DNA of 64,000 nt from Dillenia suffruticosa (GCA_033439265.1 JAVTVX010000030.1:9993774-10057773); one strand, 5' to 3'; positions 35,891 to 46,429 are shown, numbered from the stretch's first letter. The notes: a model not told the origin generated them from the letters alone. Translations and numbers: made by a program.

Positions 35891-36480
35891 GAAATTGAGG
35901 GCATTTCATGTATCATTAGATATGCTAGACATTTACCTGGTAAAATGTTTGAGTATTATCCATTCCAACTTAATGAGTATCAATTTACCTGGTAAAATTG
36001 TGATCACTTCTCCTAAATATAATCTATCCCATGGTAAAGAGCATGTCAAGGCACTTATTGAAGATGACATTACACTATGGGTTGCTTTAACACTTGCAGT
36101 CACTTTCAGTAGAAACACAATTGCAACTTCACATCCAAAATCCAAAAATAAAATTGTCACTTACGGCCATCGCAGTGTCAAATTGAATCCTTTGGTGTTT
36201 TTGTAAGAATTTTTTATTAAATAATAAATGTAATAAAACAATGAATTTTATTTCAGGAGTGGTATATTGCCAGACAAATTATTTAATAAAACCACTTCAA
36301 TGATTACTAACTTAACTATTATTTTAATGCTTGTATATATATAAATTTTTTAGATATGGGAAATCTTATTATGTGTGAGGAGTATGAATCTAATTACGAG
36401 GAGATGCAATCCCAGCCAATACATAGAAGTCACGGCGCTTTTAGAGCAAGAAAATGTACTACTTAATTATTCTAGGGTTC
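35891..36480. repeat. Second diverged R2-type block
   Basis: It is collinear with 32,735-33,660 (TGTATCATTAGATATGCTAG, GTGATCACTTCTCCTAAAT, CACAATTGCAACTTCACATCC). A 105-codon plus frame (35,889-36,206) is open here but broken at 32,740-33,390, so I do not call it a gene. Confidence 0.6.
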
Positions 36481-36514
36481 TTGCGTTTATTAACTTGGAT
36501 GCAATACAATAACA

Positions 36515-36516
<2 letters not shown>

Positions 36517-36555
<39 letters not shown>
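36517..36555. repeat. (AT)n microsatellite in the CEP 3' flank
   Basis: About 39 bp of pure AT repeat. The matching place at 33,693-33,700 holds only ~10 bp, so it has expanded in this copy. Confidence 0.95.
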
Positions 36556-36558
<3 letters not shown>

Positions 36559-36654
36559 GCCTGGAGACAAGCGCTGCAAAACTATATTGAAATCGCATCT
36601 AGGAGTTGTAGAAAAAGCAACGTAGGGCAAGAACCACATACTTCTAAGTAATAC

Positions 36655-36728
36655 CTAGTTAGTAGGACTAGAATGCCCCATGCCAGGCCTATGGCTTGGG
36701 GTTGTTGGCCGAAAGGCATTCACATGAT
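36655..36728 (-). pseudogene. 3'-terminal fragment of a CEP gene
   Basis: The minus strand reads HVNAFRPTTPSHRPGMGH, then SSPTN and a TAG stop at 36,657-36,655, the last CEP repeat and C-terminus of a precursor. Compare SSHTN-stop at 33,801. On the 5' side it breaks off after CATTCACATGA, where foreign sequence starts. It is the natural 3' end of the gene that begins at 46,429, cut away by transposon insertions, although a separate gene copy cannot be excluded. Confidence 0.75.
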
Positions 36729-37397
36729 ACCCATATCAAAATTTAGCGAAGTAATAAAAAATGCCCTTATCAATTCTTGAAGTATCGAGTTCATCAATTT
36801 TTTTTTTTTTTTTTTTTTTTTTATGATAATACTTATCCACAGAACATTCTATTTTTTTCAAAAAAAAAAAAAAAAAGGAAAAGATAAATAAAAAAGCGTA
36901 GAATTAAGTTAAGAAGAGTTTTGGAGAAGATGGATTGAGATTGGTATTTTGGGATCAGACTGACGTGCAAATAATTGTATATTTTCATCAAAGCACACAC
37001 AAATACATGCGTGCATATGACTATTTTCTCATCATTTCCCCAAAACTCCATTCCAACTCTCTCTCTCTCTCTCTCTCCCCGTAACTCAGTTTATATAAGA
37101 AAAATGAAAAATAAAAAAGTAGAAAATATCACCATGAACAAAGCATATAACTCGATGCAAACAGCATTCTCTAAACGCGCTCAAAGACAGAGATAGAGAG
37201 AGAGAGTGGTGATCCGATACTATAATCTGATTGGACTTGAGATTTCGCCGCCGAAGAGACGGGGCAGAGAGAGACAAACAAGAGAAAGAGAAAGAGAGGG
37301 GGGGGGGGGACAAATGATGGGATGGAATTAGGGTTCGGTTGATTTATATAAGAAGTGCGCCTGTGCCCTTCCCAACCATTTTCATTTTTTATTTATG

Positions 37398-37433
<36 letters not shown>

Positions 37434-37680
37434 CCTTTTCATTTTGTAGCAAAACACAAAGTTGTATCCCACTTAATTCCACGAGATTAGGAAGTTCAAT
37501 TTTAATTCTAATTTTTATTATTTTGAACTAATAAAAAATGTAAAATTCAATTCTAATTTCCCCACTAAGTGACTACAAAAATTGTATAATTTAATTTTAA
37601 TTATATTTGATTTTTTTTCCCTCTTGAAAAAAGAATGACGTAGTAAATCATCAAAAATATTATTGGGTGTATAAATAAAA
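36729..37680. other. Foreign segment with a gene-leader-like block
   Basis: 36,729-36,900 is AT-rich with a 25-bp poly-T (36,798-36,822). 37,055-37,370 looks like a promoter plus 5' leader read on the minus strand: TATATAAAT near 37,344, AACCCTAATTCC, then long CT-rich tracts (CTCTCTTTCTC and (CT)n at 37,058-37,077). The block 37,397-37,431 is an (ATT)n microsatellite. No coding exon is recognised. It may be the displaced 5' part of the neighbouring hAT or a captured gene fragment. Confidence 0.4.
37397..37431. repeat. (ATT)n microsatellite
   Basis: Eleven or so uninterrupted ATT units. Confidence 0.95.
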
Positions 37681-38561
37681 TCTTGTAGAGCCCGAGCCCA
37701 ACGTGATATCCAAGCTCGAGCCCAAGATGATACCAAAGCCCGAACTCCAGCTCGAACCCGGGATCATATTGCAAATCTGCTTCAAATTTTAGTTCCATGT
37801 TGGGCAAATTTAAGTTTCCTATAAAATAGTCAAATTTTACCTAAATTCATAATTATCTAAACTCCTAATTTCAAAACCGACAGAATCTCCCATATTTTTT
37901 GGACATTTCAAATCCAAACCTGCTTATAAAATTAAATAAAATTCTAATTCTAATTGAATATAATCACAATTTTATTTACAACCATGCAAAAATTAAATAA
38001 AATCTATAATAATTACTGAATAAGTCCAACCACATAAGTCTCCAACCATACAAATCAAAACTAGTTATATATTACATTTATAACAGTCCATTCGAATAAA
38101 AGTATGTCAAATCCTAATAACAATATGATATAAGATAAATAAAAGTATTCAAATCAACTATAACATCAGCATCCTTCAGCAACAACCCAACATCATTTTC
38201 CAACACTCACCAACAACAATATTCGGAAAATAAATCTTTCTCAACAGTAACATTCGAAAAATAAAGCCATATTAAATAAACAATAGTTCAACAATATTCT
38301 CAACATTTTTTCAGCACACAACAACTCAATCTGCACGAGTCATAAATGTTATGAAATAAAATTATGCCAACAATAAAAATAAAGATGTTGATACGATTAT
38401 TTACTTAGTTTTTGTTGGACGTATAAGCGGAATTTCTTTCACCATAATGATATCTTTCTGCATATAACAAAAATCAATACATTAACAACATATATAAAAA
38501 ATTTAACATAATGAAATTGTTTAACAAAAATTTAATACAATATATATCAATAAAATATATA

Positions 38562-40771
38562 TTAATTGTTTAACAAAAATAAATACTTACCTTTTGTCTT
38601 GTTTTTAATCCTATAAAATTTCCGTAGCCAATCTCCTCTACACATGAGTGCTTGAACCATTTCTAGACCCAAAGAACCATGATATGTGTCTATTACCCGT
38701 ATTCCTGTACTAAATGCAGCCTCCGATGTTACTGTGTTAAGAGGAATGGCTAGTATGTCTCGAGCCATCTGAGATAAAACTTTGTAAATGATTCTATTGA
38801 CCTTTCACCATTCCAAACTCTCATCCTTATCTGATTTTGTTTTAAGAGGTTTGGCTAAATAATCATCTAATTCATTGATTTAAGGACGTGTACCAAATCT
38901 TCTCTTAACAAAATCCTCAAGTCTAGTATTAGTATCACGTGAAAATTCTGATCTCTGAGTAAAACTCGCATGGGATGATGAAACTGGGTCTTTGTCGTGC
39001 AAGGATTCAAAGGAGGCATATTCATCATACAGCTTATACAGCACATTTCTCACCTCGCTAACATACTAATTGGCTACATCTTCTCCAATCATGAGTTCAT
39101 AATAATATTCAATGGCAATTAGTTTCTTCACAGGGTCAAGTACAGTAGCTATTGCCATAAGCAAATTCATTTCACCCCAATATTTATCAAATTTGATTTT
39201 CATTTTTTCCACCATTCTTGCAATGAAATCATCCGAATCATAAATCTTTTCATCCAATATCTTCTTTATCGAAACCACTTCCTTGAGGAACAAATTTGCT
39301 GTCGGATAGTCAATCCCAGAAACAAGCAATGTTGCAGATTTAAAACATTCAAGCACATTGCAAACCTTATCAACTTTCTCCCAATCCTCTACTGTTAGAC
39401 AATAAATATATTTGGGATCTTATTCTTTAAAATAAGGAAAAACAACACGAAAATCATAAGCACATCTTAGCATGTCAAATGTTGAGTTCCAACGGATTTT
39501 ACAATCATTAATCAATTTTTTTTCCAAAAGCAACCGAGAAATCTTCTTTCATAATAGTTATAGCCAAGTCATTAATCATTAATCAAATGTCGGATAGTCA
39601 ATTTTTTCCAGCATGAAAAATCTTTCTATCACACATCAACTTGCTATAGTTAGAGAAGTTTTCTTGCAACTGATACGGTGGAATATTGCTAGAGGCATTG
39701 TCAACTGATAGTTATAGCCAAATCATTGCTAGAGGCATTGTCAACTGATACGGTGTACACTTTATTTTCAATTTTTCATTCCTTAGCACACTTGACAAAG
39801 TGGTTGCAATTTCTCTACCCGTATGCGGCGGTGGAATATTGACAAAATTTAGTATCCAATTTTGTAATTTTCAATCAGAGTCAATCAAATGGCCTATTAC
39901 AACCATGTACCCAATCTTTTGGGTCTTTGATTTTCAAAGATCTGTTGTCAAACTAAACTTCCAACATTTGTAAGTACATTCTTTAATTTCTTCTTTTCAG
40001 TTTCATAAACCAACATATAATTATTTTTTTCTGTTTGTCTTGATATTAGTTTCCATTCTGACATCCCACGTCTTTGCATTAGATTAAACCCCTCCTCTTC
40101 CACAATGCTAAATGGATGCTCATGCATCATAATCCAATGTGCAACTGGCTCTCTCATTCTCAGCATGTCAAACTTGACCAAAACAATTTGAGGGCCTTTA
40201 AAAGATGAGACAACTCCAATACGTTGAAAGTTGATAAGAGTAGATTGTGTACTTCTCATTTTCCCCACAAACTTTCGACATTTTTTAGATGTATGATGTA
40301 GGTGCTTGTTGACTTCGTTTTATGTACTTTCAACTTTGAATCACAATGGTTGCACTTAACCTTCTCAACACCATCTACAAGGCCAACATGAGAATTGTGT
40401 TCCTAAACCCATGATTTTTTGTCCCTTTACTGCTCTCCAAAAGGATCATCTTCTATATCTTCAGCTATATGTATATCTGACATTTCACTACCATCTCCTT
40501 CTTCAACATCATCATCATCTCCTTCTTCTTCACCACCGAGTCCTTGTTCCTCCATTTCCTTATTCCATTGCTCAATTTGTACCTCCATTGGAATGAATGT
40601 GTCATCAGTACTTTGATATAGGATTTCCACATTTTGTACTCCTTGAACAATAGGCGTAGTAGAACCAGTTGGTGCAATAATAGGTGTAACCGACAATTCA
40701 ATTGGATCTATATTTTCAGATTCATTTCTCATTCTCTTCCTACCACTTCTTATGCTTGCTTTTGGATCCAT
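38562..40771 (-). pseudogene. hAT transposase (BED zinc finger, RICESLEEPER-like)
   Basis: Minus strand, N to C. An acidic N-terminus from ATG at 40,771 (MDPKASIRSGRKRMRNESEN, then a D/E-rich tail) runs to 40,427. A BED-type zinc finger follows at about 40,270-40,370 (VKCNHCDSKL then a histidine pair, HLKKC). 39,948-40,268 holds the RNase-H-fold entry (FDMLRMREPVAHWIMMHEHP, FSIVEEEGF). 39,066-39,356 is the helical/DUF4413-type region (ANLFLKEVVSIKKIL, KFDKYWGEMNLLMAIATVLD). 38,562-38,768 is the C-terminal dimerisation domain (LAIPLNTVTSEAAFSTGIRV, ALMCRGDWLRKF). Order and phrasing are those of plant BED/hAT-C transposases of the RICESLEEPER/DAYSLEEPER group. Stops and shifts at about 40,420, 39,940, 39,700-39,540 and 38,880 show it is broken; a duplicated 30-bp phrase occurs near 39,680/39,728. 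Confidence 0.88.
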
Positions 40772-42069
40772 CCTTTTATTAAAAACAAAAGAGAATTAAA
40801 AATCAAAATCAAGTATGATTCGATGATAATGCATAAAAAAGGAAAAATGAATGGTAGAAGGGATTTTCATTAAATAATAGCAGATCATTACATTTATTAT
40901 GATAAAAGAAAAATGAAAAAAACAAAATGAATGGTAACGCAAAATGAATGATAATTGTAGAAAAATGTGTGCGTGTCGTATGCTATATAGTAATGCAAAG
41001 TGAATAAGTAACATGAATGGGCAGTAAAGTGAATAAAAACCCTAAAATGTAGCAAATGAAAAATGAGTCTACATAATTACATTGAATCCAGGATACAAAA
41101 GGGTTGAGTAGGTACCTGATTGAGAGACCTTAAGTCTTTGCTTCTGTTCAACTCAGACACAAAAAGAGAGATAGAGAGGGGTTCTTCGATTTTTGAATTT
41201 GAAGGGCAAACAAGACAAGAACACCAGAGCAGAGAAGACGCGGGCAGCTTTTATTGGACTTTAACTGGGGTATGAGAAACGCTACTTAGCAAGAAACAGA
41301 TGGAACTAGAATTTAAAATCTAGACTAAGTATCTTCGGCCTAAAGTTCTCACACACATTTCACACTTTGTAGATCTTACAGAAACCTAGATCTCTGCACT
41401 TCACACTTTGCACTTCGACCTAAAGTTCTCATACCTAGACTAAGAATTTAAAACCTAGACTAAGTAACTGAGAGAGAGAGAGAGAGTTTACCATCTCTTG
41501 CAGTGGCGACTGGCGACGACGACATCGATGAATCACAGTCGCACTTCACAGATCTCTATTGAAGACTTGAAAGCTAGATCATAGTGAGAGAAGAACAAAT
41601 CATCAAAGAAATCATCAAAACTCTAAGGGAGAAGCAAAAAAATCGCAAAAGCCCTAATCTTGCAGAAACCCTAGACAGAGAGAGAGAGAAAGAGAGAGAG
41701 AGAATTTACCTTTCAATTGAGAGGTGAGAGCGCAAAACCCTTGCAGTGACGGACGACACAAGAAGAATGAGAAACGAGAGCTTGATCTTCACCGCAGGAC
41801 GAGATAGCTGCGTTGCTTTACTAGGTCACCGTGAGAGGAGAGAGCAATTCGGTTTGAGAGATCCAGAAGAATGAGAAATGAACGGACGAAGGAGAAAGGA
41901 GAAATGAAAGCTAAATTACTTTCCGTCCTTCAAAATTTTAAAAGTCAAGAATAATAAGCAGGGCATATACGTAATTTCATAAATGTCGGACAACCCGACG
42001 AGTCTTTGAGCTCGACACTATTTGGGATCGAGATTGAGCTCGACCCGAGCTCGAGCTCGAGCCTTGACC

Positions 42070-42101
42070 GGGTAGTGTCACAGGTACCTGTGACACTACC
42101 C
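42070..42101. repeat. Perfect 32-bp palindrome in the hAT subterminal region
   Basis: Arm GGGTAGTGTCACAGGT is followed directly by its exact complement ACCTGTGACACTACCC. The smaller hAT (about 17,596-17,628) has the same structure with one mismatch and two spacer bases, so it is a family feature. The duplicated copy at 44,123 begins exactly at the centre of this palindrome. Confidence 0.95.
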
Positions 42102-42120
42102 GAGTGTCATAACAACTCTA

Positions 42121-42160
42121 GCCGAAAGGCATTGACACGATGTTGGGGGGTCTCAGGATG
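42121..42160 (-). pseudogene. Internal CEP repeat fragment between hAT and CACTA (first copy)
   Basis: The minus strand reads HPETPQHRVNAFRP, part of a linker and the start of a CEP repeat. It lies between the hAT end at 42,120 and the start of CACTA sequence at 42,161. Confidence 0.7.
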
Positions 42161-42545
42161 TACTACAACAAAGATGGTTTTTAGTGACAAATATTAGTGG
42201 GGGTTATAAAAAGTTGGATACTATAAGTACTATTTTGTGGGGGTTAGTTTGGCCGCCACTAAATGAATCATCAATAGTAGCGATCAAAATTGTTTGTCGC
42301 AAAAATATATTGTTAGTGATAACAAAAAGTTTTGACCGCCATTAAATTAAATGTGAAAATGATGGTCGCCATTAAAACTATTTTTTGTGACAAAATGAAA
42401 TTTAACCACCACTAAATGATAACTTTTTATTATTTTTTAATTTACCTATTTATAATAATTAAAATAAAATAATTTATTATATTGTAATATTATGAGATAT
42501 ATCACCCTAAATAATAAACAAAATATATCATTTATTATAAAATAT
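42161..42545 (+). mobile_element. Truncated CACTA element (left end only)
   Basis: TACTACAACAAAGATGG at 42,161 and the following ~385 bp match 44,198-44,575. It stops where R1 copy C begins. Confidence 0.8.
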
Positions 42546-44122
42546 ATCATTTATAATCTTCCTTTTTTTGAGATTTTACAGAAAATATTAGTTGTCCATT
42601 CCATGAACTTTACTCCAAGTTCTGAATTGAATTTCAGAATTCTAAAACACAACGATTTAGCACTCAAGTGCACCAATGTAGTCCCACCACCACTAACATC
42701 GCCACGTTAGCCATCTAAAGTTGAGTAGGAATGACATGACATTGGAGGTGAAATCACATTTGTTGATCTGGCCTAACATATGGACCAAATTGCTCACGTG
42801 GGACTAGCCACGTCAGCACAATTGAAACTTTAACTTGCCATGTAAACTAATTATTGACGTGGCATGCTCTTCATCACTACAGTCACATGTAGAAATTCCA
42901 CAAGGATGAAATGCTAATGTGGTACCTTCCATGTCTGCATAGGTTGATAGTAAAATTTAAGAAATAAAAACTTTCTCATTTCTTATTCTCTCCCTCTAGT
43001 CTCTTTCCTTCTCTTTCGCGCCCAGTAACTACAGATGCCATGTAGTTCAGTGGCACTAAGACTCCTGGCCACGTCGGACCATTCCCAACCACTAGGGTGT
43101 CATTTCTCTACCTTTGATCGGCCCTCACCAGCAAGCAACATTCATAGATGAGCCTCTCTCTCACTGAGGAGAGAGGATGATTGGACAAATGATGAAGATT
43201 GAATGAGTTTAATTCTTCAGTTCAACAAATCGGGCATCTTACTAACCAAATCAAGAAACTCACAACTTACAATTCCTTCTTACTCAATTTCTATCTCATT
43301 CATCACTCTCTCTTGCTAATTCATATGTTAAATCTGCCTCCTCTATCCTCTATAATTTTTCTATACATCCATAAACCCTAACCAAAATTAGTTTGCCCTC
43401 CCTTAATTTGGTTGATTTCAGAAATGAGTCGCTGCTATGACTCTTTCTTCTCTTTCTTCTCTCTCTCTATGAAAATGTTAAGCTGATGTTGGAATTAACC
43501 TAACACTAGCTTATAACCATGACTTCATTTTCCTTTTCCTTGTATTAAGTTTTCAGACCTTCCTCTACTACCTATGGTAAAATTTGTCAATGTATTACAC
43601 AAAACCAAGTCTCTTTTCTCACTCTTTTTGTCTTTTTGCTTTAAGGTAACATTCGTCAAAATGCATAAATGTGAGGACCAAGACTTTGATTCCAAACATC
43701 ACCATTCACTATTCAGTTGAGAACCCAGGTCTCTCTCTTGTTAGTAATGATCAAATGGAGTGTTTGATGGCAAAAATATGCAAATGCTTTTGAATTTGTT
43801 ACGAAGGTTTTAGTCATTTTTCAGTTTTAGGGTTTTGTGAGACAAAATATCTAATAATGTATTACCAACTTTCTACTTTTCTTTTCTCTCCCAACACATG
43901 AAGCCCCAGTTCTTACGCCAATTTTTCAGAGTTGAAGTCTTATGTTTGATAGAGAGTTCAGAAACCCATGAAATCAGGTTTTAAACTTTGACCTTTTTAT
44001 CTATAACATTCGACAAATATTGTAATATAAAGCTCCATTCCTCTCAATTAGAGAGAGGAAGAAGAAATTAGATATAAAAGAGATAGATAGCATGACCCAA
44101 GAAGTCAAGTGATGTGACTTAA
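42546..44122. mobile_element. TIR element R1, copy C (left two thirds)
   Basis: It is collinear with 46,611-48,165 and 17,656-19,235 (GTTGTCCATTCCATGAACTT, ACTTGCCATGTAAACTAATT, TTCAACAAATCGGGCATCTT). It ends at GATGTGACTTAA/ACCCGTGAC, a junction with the palindrome arm of the hAT end, so the right TIR is missing. A 60-codon frame at 43,199 is shared with copy B only and is not a convincing gene. Confidence 0.7.
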
Positions 44123-44157
44123 ACCCGTGACACTACCCGAGTGTCATAACAACTCTA
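44123..44157 (-). mobile_element. Second copy of the hAT right end (35 bp)
   Basis: It runs from the palindrome centre (ACCCGTGACACTACCC) to the terminal AACAACTCTA, duplicating 42,086-42,120. Confidence 0.85.
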
Positions 44158-44197
44158 GCCGAAAGGCATTGACACGATGTTGGGGGGCCTCAGGATG
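44158..44197 (-). pseudogene. Internal CEP repeat fragment between hAT end and CACTA (second copy)
   Basis: It duplicates 42,121-42,160 with one substitution, reading HPEAPQHRVNAFR on the minus strand, and joins the CEP sequence that resumes at 45,810 beyond the CACTA element. Confidence 0.75.
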
Positions 44198-45809
44198 TAC
44201 TACAACAAATATGGTTTTTAGTGACAAATATTAGTGGGGGTTATAAAAAGTTGGACACTATAAGTGCTATTTTGTGAGGTCAGTTTGGCCGCCACTAAAT
44301 GACTCATCAATAGTGGTGATCAAAATTGTTTGTCGCAAAAATATATTTTTAGTGATAACAAAAAGTTTTGACCGCCATTAAATTAAATGTGAAAATGATG
44401 GTCGCCATTAAAACTATTTTTTGTGACAAAATGAAATTTTAGCCGCCACTAAATTATAACTTTTTATTATTTTTTAATTTACCTATTTATAATAATTAAA
44501 ATAAAATAATTTATTATATTGTAATATTATGAGATATATCACCCTAAATAATAAACAAAATATATCATTTATTATTTAAAATTTTGTGGATTTTTAAAAA
44601 ACAAAAAAATTACTAAATTTTTTTATTGCACCCAATAGTTTCTATTTTCTATTTTTTCTCAAATTTATTACTTAGTGACACTAAATAGGTATTAGTTAAT
44701 TAATATAATAGATGCTTAAAAGATAATATATATATATATATATATATTATTAATTACAAATGGGGCTCTTTTTGATAAATACAAAAAATTAAAAGCTTAT
44801 AGCATTTTAAATAATTGATAAAGAATATATAAAACATTAAAATTTTATTAAATACAAAAATTAAAAAATAAACGACCCAATAAATTCTACAAAATCTATT
44901 ATTATTATTTTCAATTCAAATATGACTTCTCAATATTTAATTATCGGTAATAACCGACTTGGCTTAAATTTTAGATTTATTATTTGAAAAGAAAATAAAA
45001 TATTAAACTATAACAAAAAGTAAATTAATCTTAACGCTCAACCAAATGATAATTTTAAAAATATAATATAATTTTGCGATTATAATATCACTTGAATTGA
45101 TTATATCATACAAGTGTTCAATCATATTATATATATTCATGGAAAAAAATATTATATAAAAAATATTAAATTAATTTTGAGAAAGAAGAAATAAATATCA
45201 AATCATAAAATTAATCAAACTAATTAGATAATTGGAAAAGAGAAGAAAGTGATAAAGAGAGGTGAAGAAAGAAGAATTCTGTTGTCCCACATTGGAATTG
45301 AGTGAGAAGGTAGGAGAGAGAGAGAGAACCATAAATGATAGAGCAAAAAAGAAAATACCTAGGGGTTGGGGCTGGTTGTGAGAGCTATTATGTAATTGAT
45401 GACTAGCCAATTCAGTAAAATTTTCAAATTTTGGTTTTTTTTTTTCCACATTCGATACATTGGTCATCAAAATTATTAAAATTTACAATAATTGATTTTA
45501 AATGACAAAATATTCGATGACTGTTATTTCTATTGTCACAAAATGTTCATTTTTGTGGGAGTCAAATTATGTTTTCACTAAATATGGCCACTACTATAAA
45601 GTTTTTTAGCGACAACGGAGTGACTGCCATTGAAAGTCCTATTTAGTGGCAGCCACTTTGTTAACTCCCACAAATACTTTTTGTGGCAGACCTTTTAGTA
45701 ACGACCGTTGATGACCATATAGCCACCCCTATAGAGATTTAGTGGCGGCCATCAGTATATATAGTGACGAGTTTGGCCCCCACTATAAATGGCTTGTGTT
45801 GTAGTGATG
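44195..45809. repeat. 3-bp target-site duplication ATG of the CACTA element
   Basis: ATG at 44,195-44,197 and 45,807-45,809. Removing the element and one copy rejoins the CEP sequence CTCAGGATG + CCTGATGG in register with other repeats. Confidence 0.8.
44198..45806 (+). mobile_element. Non-autonomous CACTA (En/Spm) element (1,609 bp)
   Basis: The left end is TACTACAACAAATATGG (first base mutated from C). The right end, reverse-complemented, is CACTACAACACAAGCC. A 3-bp duplication flanks it. Both subterminal regions repeat GTGGC(G/A)GCCA and TTTTAGTGAC(A/G) words in both orientations (44,215-44,460 and 45,480-45,790), as CACTA elements do. The middle is AT-rich without a transposase. A 90-codon minus frame at 45,198-45,470 is unrecognised. 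Confidence 0.9.
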
Positions 45810-46429
45810 CCTGATGGTGGAGAGGCATTCACATGAACTTGGGGGGTGTCGGGACGCCCGATGCTAGGGTTATGGCTTGGGGTTGTTGGTTGAAAGGCAT
45901 TGACATGAATTTGGGGGGCCTGAATGTGAGGATGCCCGATGCCAGGCCAATGGCCTGGGGTTATTGGTCGAAAGGCATTGGCATGAACTTAGGTGGCCTC
46001 AGTGTAAGGATGCCCGATGCCAGGGCTATGGCTTAGGGTTGTTGGTCGAAATGTATTGACATAAACTTGGGAGACCTCAATGTTATGATGCCCAATGCCT
46101 GGGCTATGGCCTGGGCTTGTTGGTCGAAAGGCATTGACATGAATTTGGGAGGCCTCAATATCATGACTCGGAGCTACAGTAGGTGTACCAGAATTTTCTA
46201 GCAATTTACTCTCCTCTTTGTGATGAGTTGGCATTGTGTTGAGTGTATATGCCTTTTGTAGTTCATTTGTTATGTATCCATGACTTGGTTTTGTGACGGG
46301 AGTACCCAGCTTTGGTTGTACTTGGTTCTCCAATTCTAATGGGAATTTTCTTCCAATGGTGGAATGAATTCCTTGCAGTAAGACCAACACGATGAAGACA
46401 CATGCAAGGAGGAACTTCTCTAAGGCCAT
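45810..46429 (-). CDS. CEP peptide hormone precursor, start to CACTA break; early stop
   Basis: From ATG at 46,429 the frame is open for 146 codons (to 45,989). Residues 1-24 form a signal peptide (MALEKFLLACVFIVLVLLQG). Residues 25-99 are a propeptide with KLGTPVTKPSHGY and KEESKLLENSGTPTV. CEP repeat 1 is AFRPTSPGHSPGIGH (100-114) and repeat 2 is TFRPTTLSHSPGIGH (126-140). A TAA at 45,991-45,989 replaces an expected CAA (Gln) in the linker; beyond it the same frame carries AFRPITPGHWPGIGH, AFQPTTPSHNPSIGR and a damaged unit before the CACTA insertion. The canonical CEP pattern FRPT-PG-SP-GIGH is well kept, so a shortened two-peptide secreted precursor could still be made. The promoter has a TATATATA box 46-53 bp upstream of the ATG. 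The start was chosen for the CCATGG context, the signal peptide and the TATA distance. Family identity is firm; expression is unknown. Confidence 0.85.

Larger units (their letters stand above)
37681..42120 (-). mobile_element. Large hAT element (autonomous type), left end unclear
   Basis: The right end is sharp. Reverse-complemented it starts TAGAGTTGTTATGACACTCG, like the ends of the 1-kb derivative at 16,641-17,646, and is followed by CEP sequence. GAGCTCGAGC words fill 42,005-42,065 and again 37,685-37,760 (GCCCGAGCCC, AGCTCGAGCCC), which I take as the two subterminal regions. No matching 8-bp repeat of GCCGAAAG could be set at a clear left terminus, so that end is eroded or displaced. 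The transposase lies inside on the minus strand. GA-rich leader blocks at 41,160-41,720 precede it, with TTTACC (GGTAAA donor-like on the minus strand) at two places, suggesting leader introns. Confidence 0.75.

Noticed and set aside
36716..36740. Possible left terminus of the large hAT (ATGATACCC resembles the TIR interior)
   Set aside because: The bases just before it (GGCATTCACATGA) match CEP sequence for longer than an 8-bp duplication would allow, so the terminus cannot be fixed here.
36913..37054. Hairpin with arms at 36,913-36,933 and 37,030-37,054, considered as a microRNA precursor
   Set aside because: Pairing covers under 20 bases with bulges and a ~95-base loop, and neither arm matches a plant microRNA I can name with confidence.
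40411..40616. Ser/Leu-rich plus-strand frames
   Set aside because: They are the complement of the acidic, D/E-rich N-terminus of the hAT transposase.
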